64,000 bases of DNA, from positions 50,764-114,763 of the forward strand of contig NZ_JACDRR010000019.1 in the NCBI RefSeq assembly GCF_013449375.1. The letters are read 5' to 3'. Made by a program: the position numbers and the translations under genes. Origin of the DNA: Pectobacterium sp. CFBP8739 (GTDB lineage: Bacteria > Pseudomonadota > Gammaproteobacteria > Enterobacterales > Enterobacteriaceae). How positions within the stretch are numbered: position 1 is the stretch's first letter; every line of letters starts with the position of its first letter. Below the pieces are notes generated by a model. It was given only the letters and a program-made list of their open reading frames with translations, was not told where the DNA came from and made no database searches. Positions 26,486 to 36,481 of this stretch are shown here, piece by piece.

Positions 26486-26794
26486 ATGGCGCACGAAACC
26501 ATCCCTCAGTTTGCATAAAAAATATAACTAAGAGGCAGCCCCTGAAGACGGGGAGGAAATAGCATCAGCAAAGCAGAATCACTCTGACAGGCAGTGCTCA
26601 AGCACTCTTAACGCTTCACCTTCAGATCCGCTAAAGCTAGAAATAAGAAAAAATTAATCAGTGATGCAACCTGTATTTTTTCTGAAGTTAGCCGACTATT
26701 CTGACATCAGTTAGCGAGGTCGTAGTCAGCGAGATGAGATAGACTAACGCTTCATATTTCGACGACATCCACCTTGCAGCGTAGGCAAACTCAC

Positions 26795-27790
26795 ATGGTT
26801 AAACGCACAGTGTCCGCCAATAAATCGATCGATATGTACGCCGTCTATGTCTTTGTGACGATGGCGGAAGCAGGAAGCATGACGGCAGCAGCCGCGCGGC
26901 TAGGCCTGACGCCCTCTGCCATTTCGCAGACGATCCGCTTATTGGAAGAAGATTTCGGCGTCAAATTGGTTAACCGGGCTCGTCGCCCCTTTGTCCTGAC
27001 GCCCTACGGCATTGCGTTGAAAAACCGAGGAGAAATCCTGACGGAGGAGATTGCGAACCTCAAGGCACAGGTGCTGGAAGCAGGAAAAGGGATTAAACCC
27101 GACTTGCGTATCGGCCTGGTAGATTCATTCGCGATCACTTGCGGTTCAGTGTTTACCAAGAGTTTGATGAAGAGTTCGTCGCAGTTGTTGATTCGTACCG
27201 GACTCAGTCCGCAGCAGGGTGAAGCGCTAATGCGCCGCGAGCTGGATATGATCGTCACCAGCGACCCATTGATCGACAGCGATAGTGTGGTGCGTCATCA
27301 GCTGTTTTCCGAAGGCTATTTCATTATCACGCCGCCGGATTACCGCAAACGCATCAAAACCGTCGAGGACATCCGCGAGCTTTCCGCCGCACTGCCGCTG
27401 GTGCGCTTTAACCGGAACTCGCAGATTGGGATGCAGATTGAGCGTTATCTACGCCGCATCGATGTCCGCGTACCGAACATGCTCGAATTTGATAACGCGG
27501 ATACCTTAACGTCGATGGTAGCGGCAGGCATCGGGTGGGCGGTAACGACCCCGCTGAGTTTCCTGCAATCCGTTGCGCACTCCCGCGAAGTGCTAACGCA
27601 TATGCCGGAACAACTGAATATCAAGCGCTCGCTGTATATTGTCGGGCACCGTGATGAATACAGCGCGTTCTTTGAAGAAGCGTGTGATGTCACACATGAC
27701 ATTATCAAAACCGTATTTATTCCGAAATTGAAAACGCTGAACCGTGGAATAGAAAAGCTGGTTGAGATCAACCCGGATAATATGGAATAA
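26795..27790 (+). CDS. LysR-family transcriptional regulator
   Basis: Encodes 331 aa from the ATG at 26795. The N-terminal winged helix-turn-helix is clear: YVFVTMAEAGSMTAAAARLG, LTPSAISQTIRLLEEDFGVK, and RPFVLTPYGIAL. A periplasmic-binding-protein-like effector domain follows (LRIGLVDSFAITCG, DMIVTSDPLID, MVAAGIGWAVTTP). The inducer and targets are unknown. It runs in the same direction as aspA, 252 bp upstream, but there is no proof that it controls aspA. LysR regulators usually control a divergent neighbour, and to its left lies only the structured element. Confidence 0.87.
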   Translation: MVKRTVSANKSIDMYAVYVFVTMAEAGSMTAAAARLGLTPSAISQTIRLLEEDFGVKLVNRARRPFVLTPYGIALKNRGEILTEEIANLKAQVLEAGKGIKPDLRIGLVDSFAITCGSVFTKSLMKSSSQLLIRTGLSPQQGEALMRRELDMIVTSDPLIDSDSVVRHQLFSEGYFIITPPDYRKRIKTVEDIRELSAALPLVRFNRNSQIGMQIERYLRRIDVRVPNMLEFDNADTLTSMVAAGIGWAVTTPLSFLQSVAHSREVLTHMPEQLNIKRSLYIVGHRDEYSAFFEEACDVTHDIIKTVFIPKLKTLNRGIEKLVEINPDNME

Positions 27791-28042
27791 CAGTTAGGTA
27801 TAACTATTCACGATTGGGAGACAAAACATAAATGGAGGAATATATCCACCACTAGCTATTTAACGATGCTAATTCAATGTTCGTCTCCCTGAGAACGCTT
27901 TTTAGTCATGATTTTATACAAATCGTGATGGGTTCGTGCTACCTGAAAACCAAAAAGCAGGAAAGACAAACCCTAAAAAATCATAGTCTTAATATTGAAA
28001 ACGATGCTATGTACATCGAACAAGAAAAAAGGAAGAAGATCC

Positions 28043-29482
28043 ATGTCAACGAATATCCGTATTGAAGAAGACCTGTTAGGTACCCGTGAAGTCCCTGCTG
28101 ATGCCTATTATGGTATCCATACGCTGCGTGCGATTGAGAACTTTTATATCAGCAATAGCACCATCAGCGATATTCCAGAATTTGTCCGCGCTATGGTGAT
28201 GGTAAAAAAAGCCGCCGCGCTGGCGAATAAAGAACTGCAGACCATCCCACGTAAAATCGCCGACACGATTCTGCAAGCCTGTGATGAAGTGTTGAATAAC
28301 GGTAAATGTCTGGATCAGTTCCCTGTCGATGTCTATCAGGGCGGCGCGGGCACGTCAGTCAACATGAACACCAACGAAGTGCTAGCGAATATCGGTCTGG
28401 AACTGATGGGTCACCAGAAAGGTGAATATCAATACCTGAACCCGAACGACCACCTGAACAAATGCCAGTCCACCAACGATGCTTACCCAACTGGCTTCCG
28501 CATCGCGGTATACACCTCCATCCTGAAACTGGTTGAAGCGATTACCCAACTGAGCGATGGCTTTGAGCGCAAAGCAAAAGAGTTCGAAAACATCCTGAAA
28601 ATGGGCCGTACCCAGTTGCAGGACGCGGTGCCAATGACCCTTGGTCAGGAATTCCACGCGTTCAACGTACTGCTGAAAGAAGAAAACCGTAACCTGCTGC
28701 GCACCGCCGAGCTGCTGCTGGAAGTGAACCTAGGCGCGACCGCCATCGGTACACGTCTGAACACGCCGGATGAGTACCAGAAACTGGCCGTTCAACATCT
28801 GGCAAAAGTCAGCGGCCTGCCTTGCGTACCGGCTGAAGACCTGATCGAAGCAACGTCCGACTGCGGCGCTTATGTGATGATGCACAGTGCCCTGAAACGC
28901 GTGGCGGTAAAACTGTCGAAGATCTGTAACGACCTGCGCCTGCTGTCTTCCGGCCCGCGCACTGGCCTGAACGAAATCAACCTGCCAGAATTGCAGGCCG
29001 GCTCGTCCATCATGCCAGCCAAAGTTAACCCAGTTGTCCCAGAGGTCGTCAACCAGGTGTGCTTCAAAGTCATCGGCAACGATACCTGCGTCACCATGGC
29101 GGCAGAAGCCGGTCAGCTACAGCTGAACGTGATGGAACCGGTTATCGGACAAGCGATGTTCGAATCCATCCAGATTCTGTCCAGCGCCTGCTACAACCTG
29201 CTGGAAAAATGCGTTGACGGCATCACCGCGAACAAAGATGTGTGTGAAGCTTACGTCTTCAACTCTATCGGTATCGTGACCTACCTGAACCCGTTCATTG
29301 GTCACCACAACGGTGATATCGTCGGGAAAATCTGTGCCGAAACCGGTAAGAGCGTACGCGAAGTGGTGCTGGAACGTGGTCTGCTGACCGAAGAACAGCT
29401 GGACGACATTTTCTCCATCCAGAACCTGATGCACCCAGCCTACAAAGCCAAACGCTACACCGACGAAAACGAAGCCGTTTAA
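28043..29482 (+). CDS. aspA: Aspartate ammonia-lyase
   Basis: Encodes 479 aa from the ATG at 28043 behind AAGGAAG. It is nearly identical in wording to E. coli AspA throughout, with the fumarase/aspartase signature [11 protein letters not shown] and the C-terminal [16 protein letters not shown]. It converts L-aspartate to fumarate and ammonia, feeding anaerobic fumarate respiration and aspartate use. In E. coli aspA sits next to dcuA and fxsA; here it stands alone behind a LysR gene, so this may be a relocated or second copy. A strong terminator follows. Confidence 0.95.
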   Translation: MSTNIRIEEDLLGTREVPADAYYGIHTLRAIENFYISNSTISDIPEFVRAMVMVKKAAALANKELQTIPRKIADTILQACDEVLNNGKCLDQFPVDVYQGGAGTSVNMNTNEVLANIGLELMGHQKGEYQYLNPNDHLNKCQSTNDAYPTGFRIAVYTSILKLVEAITQLSDGFERKAKEFENILKMGRTQLQDAVPMTLGQEFHAFNVLLKEENRNLLRTAELLLEVNLGATAIGTRLNTPDEYQKLAVQHLAKVSGLPCVPAEDLIEATSDCGAYVMMHSALKRVAVKLSKICNDLRLLSSGPRTGLNEINLPELQAGSSIMPAKVNPVVPEVVNQVCFKVIGNDTCVTMAAEAGQLQLNVMEPVIGQAMFESIQILSSACYNLLEKCVDGITANKDVCEAYVFNSIGIVTYLNPFIGHHNGDIVGKICAETGKSVREVVLERGLLTEEQLDDIFSIQNLMHPAYKAKRYTDENEAV

Positions 29483-29520
29483 TTTTCGTTTCCGTCATTA
29501 TTGTTGCTAGTTGTCACACA

Positions 29521-29547
29521 GGCCCGAGGGAAACGTCGGGCCTTTTC
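29521..29547 (+). terminator. Rho-independent terminator of aspA
   Basis: GGCCCGA pairs with TCGGGCC (7 bp) around an 8-nt loop, followed by TTTTCTT. It lies 38 bp after the aspA stop. Confidence 0.85.
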
Positions 29548-29659
29548 TTAATCCAATAAATCACTCATTGCTAGCAATAGAAGGCCCTTCATACGATAGG
29601 ACGCGGCCTCAAACCACAACATGCAAGAATGCTCTCGGAGGCCGCAACTGAGAAGCCTG

Positions 29660-30781
29660 TTATTCGTCGAAGAACCAATATCCTTGATTAATCAACCCAG
29701 TTAATTCAGCCACAAATGCCGGATTTTTCAGCGCCGCACCCAGCTCTTTTTTACCGAGAACCGTGTAACGACACAGTGCATCCGCCGCTTTCGGATCGAC
29801 CGTGTCCAGCCGTTCACTGTTGATGAAGTAGCTACCGCCGACTTCAAGAACGCGCAGCCCACTCAGACGCGTCAACACACCACCGTCCATCAGCGCCCCC
29901 ACAATTTCGTCCTGCTCGTAAGGCGGCTCTGCCGGAGCGATATCCAGCTCGTGGCGCGGCGTCGTCACAAAGCGACCGAACCACTGCTTCAGCGCTTCCG
30001 GCTGATTAATCACCTCGATCATCATCTCGCGCAGGCGATCAAACTCATACTCTTCAACTCGTCCTGGGTGCTCGCGACAGGTCAAATCTGGGTCGCTATA
30101 GTGCTCACCGCCGAGATCGTTCTCCAGCACGTAGTCAGCAAAGCTGCTGATTAAGTCTCTGCCGTTTGGCCCACGGAACCCCACGGAATAGTTGAGTGCG
30201 GTTTCGTGAGTAAAGCCGTCGTGTGGGAAACCTGGCGGAATATAGAGGATGTCACCCGGTTCAAGATCTTCATCAATGATCGGCGGGAAAGGATCGACAT
30301 GCAGCAACGCTGGGTGCGGGCAGAACTGGCGCATCGGCAGCTTGTCCCCCACGCGCCAGCGGCGGCTACCCATTCCCTGAATGATGAAGACATCGTACTG
30401 ATCGATATGCGGGCCAACGCCGCCGCCCGGTACGGAAAAAGAGATCATCAGATCGTCCAAACGCCAATCCGGTAACACGCGGAACGGACGCACGAGTTCC
30501 GCAGACGGCGCATGCCAGTGATTCACCGCCTGAGCTAGCAGCGACCAGCCGGTTTCACCCAGATTATCAAAATGCTCAAACGGCCCATTGCTGGCCTGCC
30601 ACTGACCATTTTTATGGCTGACCAGACGACTATCGACCTCCGCCTCCATCGCCAGACCCGCCAGCTCGTCCGGCGTAATGGGATCGACAAAATTAGGGAA
30701 AGCATTCTTCAATACAACAGGTTGTTTTTGCCAGTATTTCTCTAAGAATTCTGGCCAGTTAAGATTAAGTTGGTAAGCCAT
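29660..30781 (-). CDS. roxA: Ribosomal protein uL16 3-hydroxylase RoxA
   Basis: Encodes 373 aa, the usual length for YcfD/RoxA. It is a JmjC-type 2-oxoglutarate oxygenase: the iron triad is visible as HIDQYD (His and Asp) and a later His in IPPGFPHDGFTHE. It hydroxylates an arginine of ribosomal protein L16 (Arg81 in E. coli) using oxygen and 2-oxoglutarate. A C-terminal winged-helix and dimerisation region follows the cupin core. It is convergent with aspA. Confidence 0.92.
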   Translation of the reverse strand: MAYQLNLNWPEFLEKYWQKQPVVLKNAFPNFVDPITPDELAGLAMEAEVDSRLVSHKNGQWQASNGPFEHFDNLGETGWSLLAQAVNHWHAPSAELVRPFRVLPDWRLDDLMISFSVPGGGVGPHIDQYDVFIIQGMGSRRWRVGDKLPMRQFCPHPALLHVDPFPPIIDEDLEPGDILYIPPGFPHDGFTHETALNYSVGFRGPNGRDLISSFADYVLENDLGGEHYSDPDLTCREHPGRVEEYEFDRLREMMIEVINQPEALKQWFGRFVTTPRHELDIAPAEPPYEQDEIVGALMDGGVLTRLSGLRVLEVGGSYFINSERLDTVDPKAADALCRYTVLGKKELGAALKNPAFVAELTGLINQGYWFFDE

Positions 30782-30871
30782 GCGTCCACACCAATGAGAA
30801 GAGAAACGGGCCTGATTATAAAGAAGGCCACACCTTATCTACTTTGTCATGGGTCAATGGGCGGATAACTA

Positions 30872-31300
30872 TCATACGGCCTGCATATTTTTCTTTATTA
30901 GATAGTGCCTTAGCATGCCTTCCTCAGGGAAATCGGGTAAAGACATTTGCCGTTGATAGCCTTGCTTTTCATAGAAGGGAAGTGCCTGAAAACTAAACGT
31001 ATCCACAAGCGCATGACGGCACCCAAGACGTATCGCCTCCTGTTCCGCTTCTTTCACCAAAGCGCTACCGAGTTTCAAGCCTCTGGATTCCTCACCAACC
31101 CACAAATAGTCAATACACAGCCATAATCCTTTACGGGTTGCGATCAGCCCGCCAAGCATGGTCCCAGCACTATTTCGGTGAAAAATCCCGATTTGCCCAA
31201 AGGAGGCAGGATTAATAAACCGATGGTTGTAGCTTCTCAGGCCTGCAAAAAGTTCCTCCCGATCGCTCTCGGTAATATCGTGCGTCACAATTAATTCCAC
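30872..31300 (-). CDS. GNAT-family N-acetyltransferase
   Basis: Encodes 142 aa from a GTG at 31300 with an excellent GGGAGGAC site; an ATG at 31348 adds 16 residues without support. The acetyl-CoA-binding motif is [20 protein letters not shown], followed by [20 protein letters not shown]. The acceptor is unknown; similar small GNATs act on small molecules or tRNA-linked toxins. No antitoxin gene lies next to it. Confidence 0.8.
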   Translation of the reverse strand: MELIVTHDITESDREELFAGLRSYNHRFINPASFGQIGIFHRNSAGTMLGGLIATRKGLWLCIDYLWVGEESRGLKLGSALVKEAEQEAIRLGCRHALVDTFSFQALPFYEKQGYQRQMSLPDFPEEGMLRHYLIKKNMQAV

Positions 31301-31501
31301 TCGTCCTCCCTGCTCACGTTTATTAAAAAGTGAAGGGTAACAGATCACGCCGCTCTCGCAACGGAATAAGGTGGGGGAAGCCGTGATCCCTGAGCAAGTG
31401 GGGATGGCTTGCTAATGTTTTACTCTGCCGATACACGCTAAATATAACATTTGAGTTATTATAGCTTATGAGTTATATCCCCCATTAATAAGGGGATTGA
31501 C

Positions 31502-31822
31502 ATGTATGAATTGATTTTTCACCCCGAAGCTGCAAGCGAAATTTATGACCTCGAACCGGTCATGCAAGCAAAAGCGCTTAAAGGACTTGAAAAGCTTGAA
31601 GCTAAAGGGCCAGAGCTAAGATATCCAGACACGGACATCATTGAAGGTGGATTGTTTGAGCTACGGGTTGGTAGAAAAGACATCAGCAGAACGTTTTTTG
31701 CTTACGCAAAAGGCCGTAAGATCTATATTTTAAGGACATTCGTAAAGAAACCCCCTAAGACCCCGAAAGCTGAAATAGCGCTGGCAAAGTCAAGATGGGA
31801 GGAATTGAAAGATGGCAGTTAA
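31502..31822 (+). CDS. HigB/RelE-type toxin (phage Gp49-like)
   Basis: Encodes 106 aa. MYELIFHPEAASEIYDLEPV, KLEAKGPELRYPDTDIIEGG, LFELRVGRKDISRTFFAYAK and ILRTFVKKPPKTPKAEI match the HigB/RelE superfamily of ribosome-dependent RNases in the toxin-first arrangement. Its 3' end overlaps the antitoxin start by 11 bp. It lies on the side of the leuX island distal to the integrase. Confidence 0.82.
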   Translation: MYELIFHPEAASEIYDLEPVMQAKALKGLEKLEAKGPELRYPDTDIIEGGLFELRVGRKDISRTFFAYAKGRKIYILRTFVKKPPKTPKAEIALAKSRWEELKDGS

Positions 31823-32096
31823 AGGTATCAACTTCTCTGAAGTTAAAGCAAAATCGCTTTCTAATCCTGAAGTTAAAAAAGCGTATGAGGACGAAACTCA
31901 AGAAGAAGCGCTTCGCGCTGTTCTGATCGAAATGAAGTCCAAGTCAGGTCTGACAAGTACAGAGATCGCCGCTCGCATGGGTGTAAGCCAACCTGCGGTG
32001 AGCCGCCTTGAGAGAAATGTTTCCAGTGCGAGTATCTCAACCTTACAACGGTATGCCGCTGCTTGTGGGATGCAGCTTAAGCTGTCGCTGGGTTAA
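31812..32096 (+). CDS. HigA/XRE-type antitoxin
   Basis: Encodes 94 aa. The C-terminal two thirds form a Cro/CI helix-turn-helix: SGLTSTEIAARMGVSQPAVS followed by RLERNVSSASISTLQRYAAA. It should bind and neutralise the toxin upstream and repress the operon. The toxin-antitoxin order and overlap are typical of higBA loci. Confidence 0.85.
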   Translation: MAVKGINFSEVKAKSLSNPEVKKAYEDETQEEALRAVLIEMKSKSGLTSTEIAARMGVSQPAVSRLERNVSSASISTLQRYAAACGMQLKLSLG

Positions 32097-32257
32097 GATT
32101 AGCACGGTATTCATAAGCCAGATTTTGCACTGTCTTGTCGGCTAGTGTCGGTGCAACTGTTTCCGACTTGCTACTTCTATACGGTGGAAAACGATCTGGC
32201 AAAATGATACTTGGGTAGTATGAGTAACTGGGAAATCATCTACATAAGAACAATGAG

Positions 32258-32287
32258 CGCCAGCCCCTCCCAAAAAAGGGGCTGGCG
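32258..32287. terminator. Strong hairpin between converging antitoxin and membrane-protein genes
   Basis: CGCCAGCCCC pairs perfectly with GGGGCTGGCG (10 bp) around a 10-nt loop rich in A. It lies between two convergent genes, so it may stop transcription from both sides, but no outer T-run exists. Confidence 0.45.
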
Positions 32288-32304
32288 CGGTGGATAGTAT
32301 GTCC

Positions 32305-33537
32305 TCAAATTTTAAATTTCCCTTCCGCATTAATAATTGTATCCCACTGTTTAAATTCGTCACTACTAAGAACTACACAACCTTTTGCCATAGATTTAAA
32401 ATTTTCAGTGAGGTTTTTATCTTGCTTTGGAGGAAAATGATCGAAACTTGAAATCAATGTTTTTCTTCTAAGATTCTCTACATACTCAGGGCAAATTAGA
32501 TTTTTTCCATCAAGCGAGAACATATTAACAGCCTTAATGAAGAAATCACTTCTATCTTTTAAGTATTTCGTATCCCATATTGAATTAGGAAATAATTCTT
32601 TATAGTATTTATCAGATGTAACATGGTAATAATGAGTTCTTTTATCTAACACACCGATTGTACTTAATGTATTCGAGCTAATAAATAAAAAACCATTAGG
32701 CCAAAAGAAAAAAACCAAAAATAATGAAGCTAACACAGAAAAAATCGTCTCTTTTGCTACTTCAAAATTAAAAACCCCATTATTATTAAAATAAAAATTT
32801 CTTGAATAAAATATCATCGCTGGAAATAATGATAACAATGAGTAAAAAGATAGAAAAAAGAAAGCATAAACAAACCCATAAAAAGTATGTCCATCCATAT
32901 TCATCAAGAGCAAAGAAATAGACAAACTTATTGATATTGAGGCTAAAAAGCATATAAACAAGGTGGCGATAATAGAGCCAGCTATTTTAATAAATTTTTT
33001 GAATCCGCTATCTCGATAGGCATGAGTATTTTTTACTTTAAACGGAAACACAGTAAAGATTGTAGAAACAATAAAAGATATGAGTAAAGAACGAAATGGT
33101 TCATCTATATACAAGAAAACTTTCTCTATGTATACATGCTTTTTAGAAAATTCAGAAAAACCATCCGATGATAATATTAAAATAGAAATCAACATAGATA
33201 TTATCATTATCAAAGTAATATATGGCATCTTTTTTGTATTAGCAATATAACTTTCATTAACAAAAGATGAAAAAATAATTAGATTAAAACTTGGAAGTAC
33301 AAATACAAATGACATTAATACAGAAATAAATATAAATGAGCCAAATATTGAAAGAAGTGTTGTTTTATTATCAATAGTACCAATCAATAGGTCAAGACGT
33401 GAAAAATGCCCTAAATATCCCCAAACAACAATTATGGAGAGTAGGATGCATATAGGTGAAATTTTCAGTGCATAAAGAAAAAATTTTTTAGCATTATTAA
33501 ATAAATGGGTTAATTCACTCTCTTTGATTCCTTCCAT
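32305..33537 (-). CDS. Polytopic membrane protein of unknown function (island cargo)
   Basis: Encodes 410 aa. About seven to eight hydrophobic helices occupy residues ~20-300 (for example ISPICILLSIIVVWGYLG, LIMIISMLISILILS and FLASISISLSISLLLM), followed by a soluble C-terminal domain of ~110 residues with cysteines (LICPEYVENLRRK, MAKGCVVLSSDEF). Base composition is far more AT-rich than the surrounding core genes, pointing to transfer. I do not recognise the family. It sits beside a P4-type integrase at leuX, a common place for defence or fitness cargo. Confidence 0.75.
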   Translation of the reverse strand: MEGIKESELTHLFNNAKKFFLYALKISPICILLSIIVVWGYLGHFSRLDLLIGTIDNKTTLLSIFGSFIFISVLMSFVFVLPSFNLIIFSSFVNESYIANTKKMPYITLIMIISMLISILILSSDGFSEFSKKHVYIEKVFLYIDEPFRSLLISFIVSTIFTVFPFKVKNTHAYRDSGFKKFIKIAGSIIATLFICFLASISISLSISLLLMNMDGHTFYGFVYAFFFLSFYSLLSLFPAMIFYSRNFYFNNNGVFNFEVAKETIFSVLASLFLVFFFWPNGFLFISSNTLSTIGVLDKRTHYYHVTSDKYYKELFPNSIWDTKYLKDRSDFFIKAVNMFSLDGKNLICPEYVENLRRKTLISSFDHFPPKQDKNLTENFKSMAKGCVVLSSDEFKQWDTIINAEGKFKI

Positions 33538-33614
33538 ATATCCCTCTGCCTAGAAAAAAATCCATTAATAATCAACAAAATGATTAAATCCTATAAGATA
33601 GAGTATTCAGTACA

Positions 33615-34868
33615 TCATTTCTTAAACTCATACGGCACCACATACTCTTTCCGGTTCGCATCCAGATAATCCGCCCACCATTGCAGCATTAGCCTGCGCT
33701 CATCCAAATGTTCCGCTTTGTGGATATAGGCAGCACGAACACCGTTGCGTTCCTGATGACTCATCTGGCGCTCTACCGCATCCCGTGACCACTGGCCGGA
33801 TTCCACCAGTGCGCTACAGGCCATGGTGCGGAAGCCGTGTCCGCACACTTCGGTAGTGGTGTCATAGCCCATGGTTCGTAATGCGTTGTTGACGGTGTTT
33901 TCACTCATCGGTTTAGTTGGCCGACGATCGCCGGGGAAGATCAGTTCATGAGCGCCGCTGATGGCCTTAATCTCTTCCAGCAGCGCTAAGGCCTGTCGGG
34001 ATAACGGCACCAGATGTTCAGAGCGCATCTTTGCACCGCGCTGTGAGTGCTTCACGCCAGGAATGGCTTCACGTTCAGTCGGTATCGTCCACATAGCGCG
34101 TTTAAAATCGATTTCCGGCCAGCGGGCAAAACGTAGCTCGCTGGAGCGGATAAAAACGCACAGTGTGAGTTTTAACGCCAGTCTGGTTAACGCCCGCCCT
34201 TTGTGGCGTTCTATCCTTGCCAGAAAATCAGGCAGTTTATTCAGTTTCAGGGCTGGCCGATGGGTAGCTTTTGGTGCGGCTATCGCGCCGGAGAGTTCTT
34301 GCGCGGGGTTGCGTTCTATCAGATCGTTTTGCACCGCGTAGCGCATAATATCGGTGACGCGCTGGCGCAACCGTGACGCCAAATCAAGATGACCGTTCTG
34401 TTCGACGACTTTCAGCGGCTCCAGCAGGTCTTTAGTTTTCAGGTCAGCAATATGACGATGCCCGATAGCAGGCAGTAGATTTCGTTCCATATCGCGCCAT
34501 ACCCGTCCTGCATGCGTTTCTGACCACCGGTTTTGGCTAATGTTTCGGTGCCAGTCCTGCGCGACCTTGGCAAAAGTATTCAACGCCTCTTGCGCCTGCT
34601 CTTTTTCTTCTTCACGCTTTTCCGTTGGGTGGATACCCTCCAACAGCAGCAATCGTATCTCATCACGTTTCTCTCTGGCCTTCGCCAGCGAGATCAACGG
34701 ATAGGCACCGAACGCAATCCGGCTTTCCTTACCTTCAAAGCGGTATTTGAGATACCAGCGCTTAGAGCCGTTAGGACTCACCAAAAGATACAGGCCGTGC
34801 GCGTCAGCGAGCTTATAGGCTTTTTCGCGAGGCTTGGCAGTACGGGCAACAACGTCGGTCAACGCCAT
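33615..34868 (-). CDS. P4-type tyrosine integrase
   Basis: Encodes 417 aa. The N-terminal DUF4102 arm domain (ARTAKPREKAYKLADAHGLY, LVSPNGSKRWYLKYRFEGKE) is followed by a core-binding domain and the catalytic domain with the active-site arginine near SSELRFARWPEID, the HxxR motif in HGFRTMACSAL, and a tyrosine in RAAYIHKAEHLD. It would integrate an element into the 3' end of the adjacent leuX tRNA gene, the P4 family's usual target. The gene appears intact. No second attachment-site copy was found by eye. Confidence 0.93.
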   Translation of the reverse strand: MALTDVVARTAKPREKAYKLADAHGLYLLVSPNGSKRWYLKYRFEGKESRIAFGAYPLISLAKAREKRDEIRLLLLEGIHPTEKREEEKEQAQEALNTFAKVAQDWHRNISQNRWSETHAGRVWRDMERNLLPAIGHRHIADLKTKDLLEPLKVVEQNGHLDLASRLRQRVTDIMRYAVQNDLIERNPAQELSGAIAAPKATHRPALKLNKLPDFLARIERHKGRALTRLALKLTLCVFIRSSELRFARWPEIDFKRAMWTIPTEREAIPGVKHSQRGAKMRSEHLVPLSRQALALLEEIKAISGAHELIFPGDRRPTKPMSENTVNNALRTMGYDTTTEVCGHGFRTMACSALVESGQWSRDAVERQMSHQERNGVRAAYIHKAEHLDERRLMLQWWADYLDANRKEYVVPYEFKK

Positions 34869-35088
34869 AATTTGGGGGTCAACTCATAATCGAAGTGAAT
34901 TGACCCTCATCTTGACCCCCAAATCATCTGGATGTCAATGGACGAAGAAAGACCACTGTGGATAAAACAGACAAAACAGCAGAGAGGGAAATGAAACTAA
35001 AATTGTTATTTTACATGTAGATATGGACGTTACTGGACGATTTTGGACATAAAAAAAGCCACCCTAAGGTGACTTAATTTTCATACTA

Positions 35089-35173
35089 TGGTGCCGAAGG
35101 CCGGACTCGAACCGGCACACCTTGCGGCGGTTGATTTTGAATCAACTGCGTCTACCGATTTCGCCACTTCGGC
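35089..35173 (-). tRNA. leuX: tRNA-Leu (anticodon CAA)
   Basis: The minus strand reads GCCGAAG...CTTCGGC with encoded ACCA, the D-arm AAATCGGTAGACGCAG, anticodon stem-loop GTTGATTCAAAATCAAC (anticodon CAA), a long variable arm and TTCGAGTCC. The length of 85 nt matches E. coli leuX almost base for base. Its 3' end faces the integrase gene, so it is the attachment site of the neighbouring island. Confidence 0.96.
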
Positions 35174-35201
35174 ACAGAAGTAGTATGCGGAAAACGGGTG
35201 C

Positions 35202-35229
35202 ATTATACCGTTTGGCGGCCCATGTGCAA
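35202..35229 (-). promoter_or_regulatory. Promoter of leuX
   Basis: On the minus strand TTGCAC, 16 nt, TATAAT, then a GC-rich discriminator (GCACCCG), as expected for a tRNA gene. It ends about 29 bp before the mature tRNA. Confidence 0.8.
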
Positions 35230-35351
35230 CGTTAATCCACCTCGCATTCGGTTAAGTGATGAAAAAATCATCTTTAGCAACGTGTTATGACTTTTTTACC
35301 TTCACAATGGTGTGGTAATGAACGTTGCCGAAGGCAATTTGTCACGCACAA

Positions 35352-35388
35352 TAAAAAAGCGCCGAGGCGAAATCCGCTCAGCGCTTTC
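35352..35388 (-). terminator. Rho-independent terminator of lptFG
   Basis: On the minus strand AGCGCTGAGCG pairs with CGCCTCGGCGCT (minor bulge) and is followed by TTTTTTATT, 17 bp after the lptG stop. Confidence 0.8.
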
Positions 35389-35404
35389 TCTGGTTTAGTT
35401 GGTG

Positions 35405-36481
35405 CTATCGGCGTTTCAGCAGCAGCACCACGCTGATGAACAGAAACACCGAGCTCGGCAAGATAGCGCCTAAAATCGGCGGGATGCCATAAACCAAGCT
35501 GAGCGGGCGGAAAATCTCATTTAGCAGGTAGAAGAGGAAACCAAAGCTGATACCAATCACGATGCGAGACCCCGCCGACACACTGCGCAGCGGACCGAAG
35601 ATGAAAGAGACCGCCATGAGCATCATCACCGCAACAGAAATCGGTGCAAAAATTTTGCTCCACATGTTCAGTTGGTAACGGTTCGACTCTTGTCCACTTT
35701 GCTTCAGGTACTTGGCGTAATCATGCAGCCCGCGGATCGACAGCGCATCAGGCTCCAGCGCCACCACACCCAGTTTATCGGGCGTCAGATTGGTTTTCCA
35801 TTCACCGCTAAGCGTCTGGCTCCCACCAATCTGTTTGCCGTCGCTCAAATCAGATTCATCAACCTGCGACAGCCTCCAGACATTCCTGTCATCTTCAAAC
35901 TCAGCGGAGGCCGCATAGCGCACAGATAGCAGTTTGTTGTTATCGTCGAAGTGGTAGATGTTAACGCCAGATAGCTCTTTATCGCCCGCAACCCGTTCGA
36001 TATAGATAAAGTCATTGCCGTCTTTTGCCCACAGCCCGCCCTGCGTAGAGATCATCGACCCACCAGAGATCATCTGAGAACGGTAGTTACGCGCCATCTG
36101 TTCACCCTGCGGGGAAACCCATTCGCCAATCGCCATCGTCAATAGCACCAGCGGGATCGCGGTTTTCATCACGGCAGTCGCAATTTGCAAGCGGGTAAAG
36201 CCGGAAGCCTGCATCACAACCAGCTCACTGCGGGTCGCGAGTTGGCCTAACCCGAGCAATGCGCCGAGCAGCGCCGCCATCGGGAAGAAGATCTCAATAT
36301 CTTTGGGGACGCTGAGCAGCGTATACAGCCCGGCGCCCAGCGCCGAATACTCGCCCTGCCCGACTTTACGCAACTGGTCGACAAATTTGATGATGCCGGA
36401 GAGCGACACCAGCATGAACAGCGTCGTCATGATGGTGGTGAAAATCGTTTTGCCAATATAGCGGTCTAATACACCAAACAT
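35405..36481 (-). CDS. lptG: LPS export ABC transporter permease LptG
   Basis: Encodes 358 aa in the LptF/LptG family: three N-terminal helices (MFGVLDRYIGKTIFTTIMTT), a periplasmic beta-jellyroll (about residues 130-260) and three C-terminal helices (SVAVMMLMAVSFIFGPLRSV). With LptF and the ATPase LptB2 it extracts lipopolysaccharide from the inner membrane and passes it to LptC and the LptA bridge. It overlaps lptF at a single base. The length is near that of E. coli LptG (360). Confidence 0.95.
   Translation of the reverse strand: MFGVLDRYIGKTIFTTIMTTLFMLVSLSGIIKFVDQLRKVGQGEYSALGAGLYTLLSVPKDIEIFFPMAALLGALLGLGQLATRSELVVMQASGFTRLQIATAVMKTAIPLVLLTMAIGEWVSPQGEQMARNYRSQMISGGSMISTQGGLWAKDGNDFIYIERVAGDKELSGVNIYHFDDNNKLLSVRYAASAEFEDDRNVWRLSQVDESDLSDGKQIGGSQTLSGEWKTNLTPDKLGVVALEPDALSIRGLHDYAKYLKQSGQESNRYQLNMWSKIFAPISVAVMMLMAVSFIFGPLRSVSAGSRIVIGISFGFLFYLLNEIFRPLSLVYGIPPILGAILPSSVFLFISVVLLLKRR

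Noticed and set aside
26246..26494. 82-codon minus-strand ORF across the multi-hairpin element
   Set aside because: No ribosome site, arginine/serine-rich composition expected of GC-rich noncoding DNA, and the sequence is better explained by base pairing.
29500..35088. Second copy of the leuX 3' end as an attachment site
   Set aside because: I looked for the GCCGGACTCGAACC-type sequence to the left of the integrase and did not see one; an exact search is needed to be sure.
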